Of a stretch of 32,633 nucleotides of DNA, positions 19,196 through 28,237 are shown piece after piece. The stretch's first letter is position 1. Each line of letters starts with the position of its first letter. A program made the position numbers and the translations under genes. The notes beneath the pieces are model-generated. The model saw only the letters and a list, made by a program, of their open reading frames with translations, did no database searches and was not told where the DNA came from. Origin of the DNA: an uncultured Cellvibrionales bacterium (GTDB lineage Bacteria > Pseudomonadota > Gammaproteobacteria > Pseudomonadales > Cellvibrionaceae). The stretch spans positions 1 to 32,633 of the forward strand of contig CAJWCA010000008.1 in NCBI GenBank assembly GCA_913020395.1. Direction: 5' to 3'.

Positions 19196-20647
19196 TTATT
19201 TAGTGGCGAGTTGCTTTTCAGTGCTCATTGATCTGTGAGCAAAGAGGCTGGCCGAGGCAAAAACTGTCGAAATAACAATGGCATAGCTGGCTGAAACCGC
19301 TGGGTTCAGAACACCGCCAAAAAGATTCAGGTAAAAGTGAATCAGCAGGCCCATCACCGCGGCGCTACTCACTATCCACAGGGGGATATGCCCTCGAATG
19401 AGCACACCAAATAACATGGGCACCAACGACGCTGCAGCCAAGCCATATACGCCTTTTTGAGCAAACAAGCCGATCAGTGCAGGCGGATTCCAGGCGAGTA
19501 TCAGGCCGATGATGCCGACCAGCACTAATACCCAGCGAGACCAGGCAAGCCCCTTGTGTTTGTCTCCACTCAGTGGCGTCACGATGTCGTTAACCACCAT
19601 GGCGGACAGCGACACCAAAATACCATCCAGCGTGCTCATGCCTGCTGCCAGCAGTGTTATGAATATGAAAGTAAGTGTTAGCTCGCCCATGGCCGAACCA
19701 CTGAATTCATGTAAAAGGTACTCTCTCACAACAGTATCCTGGGCTGGAATGTCCAGTCCCGCCAGGCGCGCGTAGAAACCCACCATCAATATCAAGGTGA
19801 ACAGTGTGCCGACAATCACCGTTGTGCCAATAAACTTGCCGATGTCGGCTTCGCTGCGTAGATAGAGCACCTTAGTCAAAATATGCGGTTGCAACATGAG
19901 TGCAAAGGTAATGATGAAGCCACTGCCAAATACCGAGAAAAAGCTGTAATAGAGCGAACTGTCGGTATTGTAGGCCGCGGCATAGGATTCACTCACGGTT
20001 TTCAGTGCGGTAAAGAAGCCCCCGTCAAAGTAACTCAGGCCCTCAACAAATAGCAGCAGGGTGACAAAAATCATCATGATTCCCTGGAGTGTATTGGTGT
20101 AGGCATGGGCGTAGGTGCCCCCCATCAAGACATAGGAAAATACGAACAGCAAAACAACGATCAGTGCCGTTTTTTGTTCGATGGGGAATATACCCGTCAT
20201 CAGCATGCTACAGCCCACTAATATCAGCACCACGAAGGTGACAGACAGCAGGTTGATGAAGGCAAAAAACAGGCTGAACCCCCGGTGTTGATAGCGATGA
20301 TAGATCCAGTCGGGAATGGTTAATGCCTGTTTTTCTTCGCCAAGTCTTAAAAAGCCTTTTGATAGCACCAAAAATGCCGTCAATATGCCGAGAGAACCCG
20401 CAAGGCCATAGTGCAAGTATGCTGAAAAGCCATGGGCGTAAATAAATCCTGGGTTGATCACAAAGGTGGCCGTGGAGGCGATTGACGCGGCAAGTGTGAT
20501 GCCAATGAGGTAAGGGCTCATATCTTTATTGCCGATAGAGAAGCCGCCGATGTCCTTGGTTCTGCGCATGCCAACCCAGGAAAGCCAATAAACCAGAGCG
20601 ACATAGGCACCGGTGAACAAATATTTAAATATTTCGGCTGACATCAT
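19196..20647 (-). CDS. Sodium:solute symporter (SSS) family transporter
   Basis: Multi-TM protein: YVALVYWLSWVGMRRTKDIGGFSIGNKDMSPYLIGITLAASIASTATFVINPGFIYAHG; SD GGAG 6 nt before ATG. Confidence 0.92.
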   Translation of the reverse strand: MMSAEIFKYLFTGAYVALVYWLSWVGMRRTKDIGGFSIGNKDMSPYLIGITLAASIASTATFVINPGFIYAHGFSAYLHYGLAGSLGILTAFLVLSKGFLRLGEEKQALTIPDWIYHRYQHRGFSLFFAFINLLSVTFVVLILVGCSMLMTGIFPIEQKTALIVVLLFVFSYVLMGGTYAHAYTNTLQGIMMIFVTLLLFVEGLSYFDGGFFTALKTVSESYAAAYNTDSSLYYSFFSVFGSGFIITFALMLQPHILTKVLYLRSEADIGKFIGTTVIVGTLFTLILMVGFYARLAGLDIPAQDTVVREYLLHEFSGSAMGELTLTFIFITLLAAGMSTLDGILVSLSAMVVNDIVTPLSGDKHKGLAWSRWVLVLVGIIGLILAWNPPALIGLFAQKGVYGLAAASLVPMLFGVLIRGHIPLWIVSSAAVMGLLIHFYLNLFGGVLNPAVSASYAIVISTVFASASLFAHRSMSTEKQLATK

Positions 20648-20688
20648 GTAATACTCCAGACTTGTGTTTCAACAGTTGATGAGGCACT

Positions 20689-20710
20689 ATATTCAACAAG
20701 TGTTGAATAT
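20689..20710. promoter_or_regulatory. Candidate TetR operator, site 3
   Basis: ATATTCAACA-AG-TGTTGAATAT, perfect; lies between divergent symporter gene and tetR and contains TTCAAC-N4-GTTGAA. Confidence 0.7.
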
Positions 20711-20741
20711 GCAAATCGAACAGCATATTTGTGAGGGTAGT

Positions 20742-21386
20742 ATGAGCAAAAAGGGCAAGGGCGAAAAGAGCGAGCGCATACTGGATGTAGCGGAAGAGCT
20801 CTTTGCGTTGCATGGTTACGACGGCGTTACCATGCGGCAGATATCCAGCGGCGCCCAGGTGGATGTGGCGCTGGCAAACTACCATTTTGGTAAAAAATTA
20901 GATGTATTTTACGCGGTTTTCAATCGTCGGGCCGAACTGCTGAGCACAACTCGTCGAGAGCTGCTTCTGGCGAGTCAGAAAGATTCTGCCAACAAACCCC
21001 AGACACTCGAACAGATTATTGAAGCATTTCTGCTGCCGCTGAAATTTGCCCAGGAAACGGGCGATCCAGGTTGGAAAAATTATATGGCCCTGTTGGCCTA
21101 TGTAATGACGTCTCCGATTTGGAATAAAAAACTGATGAAAGATAACTTTGATCGCCGGGTGGGTGAGTTTATCGAGGCGCTTAAACAGGCTTTCCCCAAT
21201 GCCAAAGATGAAGATATTCACTGGTGTTATCACTATGTGTCGGGGGCTTTGGCTCTTACATTGGCGCAAACCGGGCGTATCGACCGACTGTCTGGAGGAA
21301 AGTGTTTGTCATCAGATTTTGACGCTGCCTATGATCGCATGATCCCGTTTGTGGCAGCTGGATTTAGAGAGGTGTGTGGTAGTTAA
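20742..21386 (+). CDS. TetR-family transcriptional regulator
   Basis: SERILDVAEELFALHGYDGVTMRQISSGAQVDVALANYHFGKKLDVFYAVFNRRAELL. ATG 20742 with GAGGG SD preferred over tracked 20664, which would overlap site 3. Confidence 0.93.
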   Translation: MSKKGKGEKSERILDVAEELFALHGYDGVTMRQISSGAQVDVALANYHFGKKLDVFYAVFNRRAELLSTTRRELLLASQKDSANKPQTLEQIIEAFLLPLKFAQETGDPGWKNYMALLAYVMTSPIWNKKLMKDNFDRRVGEFIEALKQAFPNAKDEDIHWCYHYVSGALALTLAQTGRIDRLSGGKCLSSDFDAAYDRMIPFVAAGFREVCGS

Positions 21387-21431
21387 GCTTGCTGCATGAA
21401 CATTGACTTGAGTGAATCGTAAGGTATCGAG

Positions 21432-22205
21432 ATGGGAAATAAAGCAGCATTAGTGACCGGTGGGGCCAGTGGCATTGGTTTGGCTTTGAGCCGGGAATTG
21501 GCAGAGCAGGGTTATACGGTTATTTTGACCGACGCCAATCTTGAAGCTGCTCAGGCGGCGGCAGAGACACTGTGTGGCGAGGGTTTGTCAGCGGTGCCAC
21601 ATCGCCTGGATGTTTGCAGTGATGAGGATATTGCCGGTGTGGTGGATTCCCTTGAAAAAGACCAGCTTCAGGTGTCTGTACTGGTGAATAATGCGGGTAT
21701 TCAGCATGTGTCCAAGCTCGAGGATTTTCCCGTTGATCGCTGGAGATTAATTAACAATGTTCTGCTTGTCGGGCCGGCTATGTTAACACGAGCCCTGCTG
21801 CCGATGATGCGCCAACAGAATTTTGGCCGCATCATTAATGTCGGCTCCATTCATTCACTGGTGGCTTCAGCCCATAAGAGTGCCTACGTGGCGGCAAAAC
21901 ATGGCCTGCTGGGTTTTTCAAAAGTCGTGGCCTTAGAAACCGCAGATCAAAATATCACGATCAATACGCTTTGCCCCTCTTATGTTAAAACGCCCATGGT
22001 TGAAAAACAGATTGCCAATCAGGCCAAAGAAAACGGTATTTCTGAAGAAGATGTCGTGTATAAAATTATGCTTGAGCCAATGCCTAAGAAGAGTTTCATT
22101 GAAATGGACGAGCTATCGGGTGCGATGAGCTATTTAATTAGCGATGTGGCGCGAAATATTACCGGCCAGGAAATCGTATTGGATGGCGGTTGGACAGCAC
22201 GTTAA
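21432..22205 (+). CDS. SDR oxidoreductase, 3-hydroxybutyrate dehydrogenase-like
   Basis: TGGASGIGLA cofactor motif, NNAGIQHVSKLEDFP, GRIINVGSIHSLVASAHKSAYVAAKHGLLGFSKVVALETA (YxxxK), C-terminal ITGQEIVLDGGWTAR as in D-3-hydroxybutyrate dehydrogenases. Confidence 0.88.
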   Translation: MGNKAALVTGGASGIGLALSRELAEQGYTVILTDANLEAAQAAAETLCGEGLSAVPHRLDVCSDEDIAGVVDSLEKDQLQVSVLVNNAGIQHVSKLEDFPVDRWRLINNVLLVGPAMLTRALLPMMRQQNFGRIINVGSIHSLVASAHKSAYVAAKHGLLGFSKVVALETADQNITINTLCPSYVKTPMVEKQIANQAKENGISEEDVVYKIMLEPMPKKSFIEMDELSGAMSYLISDVARNITGQEIVLDGGWTAR

Positions 22206-22235
22206 CTTGTCGCTTTGAACTGTCGTAAAGAAGAG

Positions 22236-22264
22236 TGCCAGGGCATAACGCTGTGCCCTGGGCA
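22236..22264. terminator. Hairpin between convergent genes
   Basis: TGCCAGGGCA...TGCCCTGGGCA stem; no T run. Confidence 0.4.
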
Positions 22265-22279
22265 ACTCAATTACAGGTA

Positions 22280-22645
22280 TTAAGGCGTCTCGCGGCCGGG
22301 CCCTAATAGCGGGCAAAGGAAAAATTTGTCGCCCTCATCCATTTCTCCATCTGCATTTAGATCTATCCACCAGCGGCCTCCAAGGTAACCCACCTCGCCT
22401 GGGCCATACTGGGTTGCCAAACCATTGGTTCCGGGAATCAACTGTTGGAACTCTCCTTTCATTGGCAAGTCTGTCAGGGCAATAGAGTCGTAATACAGCC
22501 CCTGAGTCTCAACGTAGACGACGGGGGCGCCCGCAGCGCCTCTTCCTGTGGTTCTTTCTTCCTTGCCGTGTGCCAATGAAACGGTGCTGACCAGAGCGCA
22601 GGATGCAAATAAGAGTACGGGGGCTAAATAGTTAGATTTGGGCAT
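22280..22645 (-). CDS. Secreted small hypothetical protein with EF-hand/dockerin-like calcium loop
   Basis: Signal peptide MPKSNYLAPVLLFASCALVSTVSLAHG and DLNADGEMDEGD loop (DxNxDGxxDxxD). Confidence 0.7.
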   Translation of the reverse strand: MPKSNYLAPVLLFASCALVSTVSLAHGKEERTTGRGAAGAPVVYVETQGLYYDSIALTDLPMKGEFQQLIPGTNGLATQYGPGEVGYLGGRWWIDLNADGEMDEGDKFFLCPLLGPGRETP

Positions 22646-22815
22646 GGTGTGGCTCTCCACTTTTGCTGATTTTGAAATCTCAGTATTGCAGTGGAGCATC
22701 ACGCAGCATTCACGAAAGTGTCACAAATTTATAACGAATAAGCCATTTCAGGTGACGCCGAATCACACTATTATGATTCATTACATGCTTATTTCGGCGA
22801 AAGAGAATTCAGCTT

Positions 22816-24501
22816 ATGCACGATTCAGAAGACTTCAAACCCAGCACGGCGTATTGGGCCGAAACCCATGATGTTGTTAACCAGCCGGCGGCGCTTGAGA
22901 ACTACAATGTGTATACGCAAGACAAGGCTTTGCGCGAAGGGGTTGCGGCCCATGGGGCGGGCCTGTCTGAGGAGGGTTTATTAAAATTTGGAGCAGTCTG
23001 TGGTTCGTCAAACACAATTGAGTGGGGCTTTCAGGCGAATGAAGTCAAACCTGTATTGCATACCCACAGTCGCCAGGGACAGCGAATAGACGAGGTGCGA
23101 TTTCATCCGGCTTATCATCAGCTGATGAATCTGGCGGTGGAAGAGGGTTTGCACGCATCTCACTGGCGGGACTCACACGCAGGTGCGCAGGTGGAGCGCG
23201 CTGCCAAATACTATATGTTGGCGCAGGTCGAGGCCGGTCATGGATGTCCTATAACGATGACCTCTGCCGCAATACCCGCACTGAAAAACCAAGCGGACTT
23301 ATTTAAGCAGTGGGCCCCCAAGATTCTCGCCTCCGAATATGATCCTCGCAATATACCCGATAGTCAGAAGACGGCGCTGACGGTGGGCATGGCGATGACA
23401 GAAAAACAGGGTGGCTCCGATGTCAGGGCTAATAGCACCCGCGCTTATGCCCTGGGAGAGGGTGGTCCGGGTCAGGCCTATGAATTGGTCGGTCATAAAT
23501 ATTTTGTCTCTGCTCCCATGAGTGATTTGTTTTTGGTGCTTGCCCAGACAACAACTGGACTGAGTTGTTTTTTGGTGCCGCGATGGCGTCCCGACGGCAC
23601 AAAAAACCCGATTCAAATTCAGAAACTAAAAAATAAAATGGGCAATGTCTCTAACGCGTCCAGTGAAACGGAATTGCGCGGGGCACTGGGATGGATGGTG
23701 GGTCAAGAGGGGCGGGGTGTGGCTGCCATTCTGGAAATGGTGGCCATGACACGTTTTGATTGCATGATTGGATCATCCTCAGGAATGCGCCAGGCAGTGG
23801 CGCAGATCACCCACCACTGCAGCCGGCGATCGGCTTTTGGCAGGCCGCTGATTGATCAGCCCTTGATGCAAAATGTATTGGCGGATCTGGTGATTGAGCA
23901 GGAGGCTGCGTTGGGGCTGACCTTGCGTATAGCCCGGGCGTTGGACAATAGCGAGAAGGATGAGCGTGAAAAGGCCCTGGTTAGAATGGGTACCGCGGTT
24001 GGCAAGTACTGGATTTGCAAACGTTCAGCGGGCCATGCCTATGAAGCCATGGAGTGTATTGGTGGTAGTGGTGTGATGGAGGATTCTATTATGCCCCGGC
24101 TGTATCGTGAGGCACCGATCAATGCAATCTGGGAAGGCAGCGGTAACGTTCAATGTTTAGATATGATGCGTGCACTGACAAAAAACCCGGATTCTCTCGA
24201 CGCATTTATGGAAGAAACCGCCAAAGCCAGAGGTGTTAACGCGCAGTTTGATCGCGCCCAACAAACTCTGAAGTCTCATTTTGTTTCTCGTGACAATATG
24301 GAGTTTCATGCGCGAACAATTGTTGAACACATGGCTCTTGTTATTCAAGCGTCTTCCCTGATTCAGTTTGGCGACTCGACGATTGCCGATGCGTTTTGCC
24401 GGTCTCGGCTGAGTGAGACGAACTCGGGCAGGGTTTACGGCACCTTGCCGGATGGGATTGACTGTTCGTTTATCATAGACAGAGCAAGACCCAAACTCTG
24501 A
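22816..24501 (+). CDS. AidB-like acyl-CoA dehydrogenase
   Basis: THDVVNQPAALENYNVYTQDKALREGV, DEVRFHPAYHQLM, GHGCPITMTSAAIPAL, AMTEKQGGSDVRANSTRA, YEAMECIGGSGVMEDSIMPRLYREAPINAIWEGSGNVQCLDMMRA. Confidence 0.94.
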   Translation: MHDSEDFKPSTAYWAETHDVVNQPAALENYNVYTQDKALREGVAAHGAGLSEEGLLKFGAVCGSSNTIEWGFQANEVKPVLHTHSRQGQRIDEVRFHPAYHQLMNLAVEEGLHASHWRDSHAGAQVERAAKYYMLAQVEAGHGCPITMTSAAIPALKNQADLFKQWAPKILASEYDPRNIPDSQKTALTVGMAMTEKQGGSDVRANSTRAYALGEGGPGQAYELVGHKYFVSAPMSDLFLVLAQTTTGLSCFLVPRWRPDGTKNPIQIQKLKNKMGNVSNASSETELRGALGWMVGQEGRGVAAILEMVAMTRFDCMIGSSSGMRQAVAQITHHCSRRSAFGRPLIDQPLMQNVLADLVIEQEAALGLTLRIARALDNSEKDEREKALVRMGTAVGKYWICKRSAGHAYEAMECIGGSGVMEDSIMPRLYREAPINAIWEGSGNVQCLDMMRALTKNPDSLDAFMEETAKARGVNAQFDRAQQTLKSHFVSRDNMEFHARTIVEHMALVIQASSLIQFGDSTIADAFCRSRLSETNSGRVYGTLPDGIDCSFIIDRARPKL

Positions 24502-24519
24502 AAGTTGCAGAGTTTGGGT
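24489..24519. terminator. Hairpin at the stop codon of the aidB-like gene
   Basis: ACCCAAACTCTG-AAAGTTG-CAGAGTTTGGGT perfect 12-bp stem that includes the TGA stop. Confidence 0.6.
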
Positions 24520-24551
24520 GTGTGAGTGGTGTAAGCGCTACAGGCTTGAAC

Positions 24552-26675
24552 TCAAGCGACGGCTGAAACTTTTACGGGTACGCCGTTAAACGCAGCGTTG
24601 CCACTGACGGCATCAATGAGTTTTTCATCGGTGAGATCATTGCAGCTTACGCCTTCCTGTTCTGCTGCGATTGTCATTTTAACGCCCTTGCGTTTATGTC
24701 CCCAGCCGTGGGGAAGGCTGACCACGCCAGGCATAACTTCTTCGCTGGCTTGCACCGTGGTGACAACCTCGCCCACTCTGGATTGTATACGCACTTGTGA
24801 ATTATCTTCCAGTTGGTGGGCGGCCAAGTCTTCAGGGTGCATCAATAACTGCCAACGTGGTTTGCCCTTTATCAGCCGCTTGTAGTTGTGCATCCATGAA
24901 TTATTACTGCGAACATGCCTGCGACCGATAAGCAGTAATTCTTGTGTGCCCTGAGGCTGAGCAGATTGTTGTAGGCGGTCGGCGTCCTCCAGTATGAAGT
25001 CTATATTCATATGGATCTGACCCGATTTTGTGCACAGTCGTTCAGCCAGCCCAGGTTGCAATGGGCCGAGATCGAGGCCGTGTGGGTGTTGCTTAATTTT
25101 ATCCAGACTGAGGGCTAAGTCATGACCCGACGACTCGCCGTATACGCCGTGTTGAATGCCCATATCAATCAGTTTGTCTGGTGCAGGCGAAGGTTTAAAG
25201 TCGACGCCTTTTATTTCTGCCAGTTTTTGGCCGAGGCCGTTAAGAATCTGCCAGTCGTGAAGTGTGCCGGGCTCGGGCTCAAAAAGAGGTTCGTTGTAAC
25301 GTGTGGTGTTGTGAACCGCCAGGCGGTGAAATGCCAGGTCGTAGTGGTCGTGTTCCAGTGCACCCGTAGGTGGCAGAATAATATTTGCGTGCTGGGTCGT
25401 CTCGTTAATATAAAGGTCAATGGAGACCATAAAGTCCAGGTCGCTCAGCGCGCGATCCATTTCCCGACCGTTAGGGGCAGAGAGTACAGGGTTGCCTGCC
25501 ATGGTGATCAGCGCCCGGATTTGCCCTTCCCCCGGCGTGAGTATCTCCTCTGCCAGCACGGGGCTGGGGAATTCACCATTGAATTCCGGTTGTCCGCTAA
25601 CGCGGCTGTGCCAGCGGGCGAAGTGCCCGGCGCCAGAGTCTCCGGGTTTTACATAACCAAAGGCCGGAGAGGAGACGATAGCACCGCCGCGAACGTCGAG
25701 AGAGTGGGTTAGAATATTGATGACCTGAATGGCCCATTGGCAAAGCGTGCCAAACACCTGGGTGGAAACCCCCATGCGCCCGTAACAGACCGCGCCTTCA
25801 ATTTGGGCCATGTCGCGTGCCATCTGGCGAATGGTGTCAGCGCTTATGCCTGTCTGCGATTCCGCAAGCTCCGGGGTGAAGGGTTCAACGGTGCGGCATA
25901 CGTCATCAATGCCCTCCAGTCGCTCTTCCAGATGCCCTGTGTCTACCAGGCTTTCCGCAAATAGAGTGTGGATCATCGCCATCAGCATAAAGGCATCTGA
26001 GCCAGGTTTTATAAAATGGTGTTCGTCGGCAATGTTAGCCGTTTCACTCTTTCGGGGGTCTATGACAATAAACCGGCCGCCCCTTTTTTGAATCGCCTTC
26101 AGGCGTTTGGTGACATCGGGAACCGTCATAATGCTGCCGTTCGACGCCAGAGGGTTGGCCCCGATGATCAACATATACTGAGTGTGGTCGATGTCGGGAA
26201 TCGGCAACATGGATTGATGCCCGTACATGGCGTAAGACACCAGGTGGTGAGGTAACTGGTCGAGTGATGTGGCCGAGAAATTACTCTTTGTTTTGAGTAC
26301 CCTGCGCAGAATGCCGCCGTGGGTCATGCTGCCATAGTTGTGTACATTGGGGTTGCCGGCATAGAGGGCGACAGCGTTCTGGCCGTGGGTATCCTGTGCC
26401 TTGGCCAGGTTTTGTGCGACGGTTTCAAAGGCTTCTTCCCAGCTAATTTGCACCCAGTTGTCATCGACTCGTTTAACAGGGAATTTGAGCCGGTCCGGGT
26501 CAAAATGCAGGTCCTGCAGCGCGGCGGCTTTGGCACAAATATGGCCGTGACTCAGAGGGTCATTTTTATCGCCCTTAATGGATATTACCTGTTCGCCTTG
26601 GGTTTTAATTTCCAATCCGCAAATCGCTTCACATAAATGACAGGCGCGATAACTGGTTTTAATTTCGTCAACCAT
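24552..26675 (-). CDS. Molybdopterin-dependent oxidoreductase (DMSO reductase superfamily), [4Fe-4S]
   Basis: CHLCEAICGLEIKTQGEQVISIKGDKNDPLSHGHICAKA cluster motif; C-terminal molydopterin-binding domain (HPEDLAAHQLEDNSQVRIQSRVGEV...VSLPHGWGH). ATG 26675 (MVDEIKTSYRACHLC) preferred. Confidence 0.92.
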   Translation of the reverse strand: MVDEIKTSYRACHLCEAICGLEIKTQGEQVISIKGDKNDPLSHGHICAKAAALQDLHFDPDRLKFPVKRVDDNWVQISWEEAFETVAQNLAKAQDTHGQNAVALYAGNPNVHNYGSMTHGGILRRVLKTKSNFSATSLDQLPHHLVSYAMYGHQSMLPIPDIDHTQYMLIIGANPLASNGSIMTVPDVTKRLKAIQKRGGRFIVIDPRKSETANIADEHHFIKPGSDAFMLMAMIHTLFAESLVDTGHLEERLEGIDDVCRTVEPFTPELAESQTGISADTIRQMARDMAQIEGAVCYGRMGVSTQVFGTLCQWAIQVINILTHSLDVRGGAIVSSPAFGYVKPGDSGAGHFARWHSRVSGQPEFNGEFPSPVLAEEILTPGEGQIRALITMAGNPVLSAPNGREMDRALSDLDFMVSIDLYINETTQHANIILPPTGALEHDHYDLAFHRLAVHNTTRYNEPLFEPEPGTLHDWQILNGLGQKLAEIKGVDFKPSPAPDKLIDMGIQHGVYGESSGHDLALSLDKIKQHPHGLDLGPLQPGLAERLCTKSGQIHMNIDFILEDADRLQQSAQPQGTQELLLIGRRHVRSNNSWMHNYKRLIKGKPRWQLLMHPEDLAAHQLEDNSQVRIQSRVGEVVTTVQASEEVMPGVVSLPHGWGHKRKGVKMTIAAEQEGVSCNDLTDEKLIDAVSGNAAFNGVPVKVSAVA

Positions 26676-26700
26676 GAGGTTCTCTCTGAGTGATGGGTTT

Positions 26701-26770
26701 AGCACTGCTATAGAATAGGTGAATCCAGTGCTTTATTAGAATAGATCTAAGTTATCACGTCGAAGCACTG
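26701..26770. promoter_or_regulatory. Repeated AGCACTG motifs upstream of the molybdopterin oxidoreductase
   Basis: AGCACTG at 26701-26707 and 26764-26770, inverted CAGTGCT at 26726-26732, plus TAGAATAG at 26711-26718 and 26737-26744. Confidence 0.35.
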
Positions 26771-26837
26771 AGATTTATTTAATTTAGTGATCCCGGCCTA
26801 TAAGTCAGGCTTATGTGGCCCGCCCTTCATGGTGTGC

Positions 26838-27758
26838 TCAGTCAATCGGATAGGGGTTGGGTTTTTTCCATTCGTTTGGGCAAGCCCCCTCCATCAGCGG
26901 TACCAGGGGAGTAATGGAATCAATCATAAAGTCGCGGAATATACGGATCCTGGCTGTTGTGCGCAGGTCGATATGACTTAATACCCAGAAACCTACTGCC
27001 TCTTTAGCTTCGGTAGGTAACACCCGTGTCAAAGAGGGTTCTCGATCGCCCAGCGCGCAGGGTAATACTGCAAAACCCGCACCTTTGGTGACCATGCCCA
27101 TTAATACATTCAGGGAGTTGACCTGGAATCTCACACGCATATTGGGAAAATGCCGCTGAACCCAGGTGGGGGCGTCAGAACCAGTGTCTCGCCAGACGAT
27201 ACAGGAGACGTCCTCGGGGTTTTCTTTCCAGTGAGCGAATAGTTCGTGGGTGGCATAAACACAAAAGGCCAGGTTGCCAATTTTTTTACCGACCAGCTCG
27301 GGAGGCGGTTGGTCCGTTACCCGAAAAGCAATGTCTGCTTCATGGGTTGCCAGATCAACCAGATTGCCGGAAGACATAATCTCAATGTCGATTTCAGGGT
27401 ATCGCTTCGAGAATTCCGCCAGTGGCCCTATAAGCACTCGATTGAAGAGACCCTCCACCGCCGTAACACGCAGGCTTCCTCGTAATTCGGATTGATCGGC
27501 AAGTGCCGACCGAGACAAATTGAAGAACTCTTCCTCCATATTTTGGGCTGAAGGCAAGATGGCTTCCCCAAGCGGGGTCAATAGCCAGCCCGCCGTCGAG
27601 CGGTCGAAAATACGCACGTTAAGCTGCGACTCCAGGCCTGAGATACGTCTGGAGACCGTGGTGTGGTTGACGTTGAGCTGTTTTGCCGCCGCGCTGATGG
27701 AGCCCTCTCGAATCACTGCCAGGCAGTATTGAATACCTTCCCAGTTCACGTTCTGCAT
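26838..27758 (-). CDS. LysR-family transcriptional regulator
   Basis: NWEGIQYCLAVIREGSISAAAKQLNVNHTTVSRRISGLESQLNVRIFDRSTAGWLLTPLGEAIL. ATG 27758 (MQNVNWEG) preferred over tracked 27968, which crosses the divergent gene. Confidence 0.93.
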   Translation of the reverse strand: MQNVNWEGIQYCLAVIREGSISAAAKQLNVNHTTVSRRISGLESQLNVRIFDRSTAGWLLTPLGEAILPSAQNMEEEFFNLSRSALADQSELRGSLRVTAVEGLFNRVLIGPLAEFSKRYPEIDIEIMSSGNLVDLATHEADIAFRVTDQPPPELVGKKIGNLAFCVYATHELFAHWKENPEDVSCIVWRDTGSDAPTWVQRHFPNMRVRFQVNSLNVLMGMVTKGAGFAVLPCALGDREPSLTRVLPTEAKEAVGFWVLSHIDLRTTARIRIFRDFMIDSITPLVPLMEGACPNEWKKPNPYPID

Positions 27759-27867
27759 ATTTGCACGCCTCTGTTGCACAAAAGAATGTTGTTGATAATA
27801 ATTGCAGGGGTTAGAATGTAACAGCTGTCGTAACAAATCAACCCACTTATAGGTAAACGGGAACACT

Positions 27868-28152
27868 ATGAAAACTTTAAATGCTGCTTTAATCGCCCTG
27901 TCTTTAAACCTCGTCGCTGCCACTCCCGCATTGGCTGGCAAGAACACTGCAATTATAGACAGCTGCAAAGCTGCCGCACCCCAGGAGTTGGGTCTGTCAG
28001 AAGACGCTCAAATCCGTTTTAAAGGAATCACGGGTTCGGGTCGTGTTAAAAAGGTCCTGATGCGCATCTCTGGAGAGAGTGACACAGCCTATAACGTTCG
28101 TTGTACCGTTAAGGTGAAGACCGGCGAAGTTAAGAAAATCGCGCGCGTATAA
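27868..28152 (+). CDS. Small secreted/periplasmic hypothetical protein
   Basis: 94 aa with signal peptide MKTLNAALIALSLNLVAATPALAG and two Cys in the mature part; divergent from lysR. Confidence 0.75.
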   Translation: MKTLNAALIALSLNLVAATPALAGKNTAIIDSCKAAAPQELGLSEDAQIRFKGITGSGRVKKVLMRISGESDTAYNVRCTVKVKTGEVKKIARV

Positions 28153-28163
28153 ACTGTGTTAGT

Positions 28164-28220
28164 TAAAGGAAAGGCGGCCGCCAGCCATTCGGCTCGTGTA
28201 GTGAGCCGCCTAAGCCTTTA
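28164..28220. terminator. Structured hairpin between convergent genes
   Basis: TAAAGG...GGCGGC ... GCCGCC...CCTTTA arms with nested AGCC-ATTC-GGCT. Confidence 0.5.
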
Positions 28221-28237
28221 CTAGGTACAAAAAACGA

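Noticed and set aside
25122-25712. 196-aa plus-strand ORF opposite the molybdopterin oxidoreductase
   Set aside because: Antisense shadow ORF; the minus-strand frame has clear cofactor motifs.
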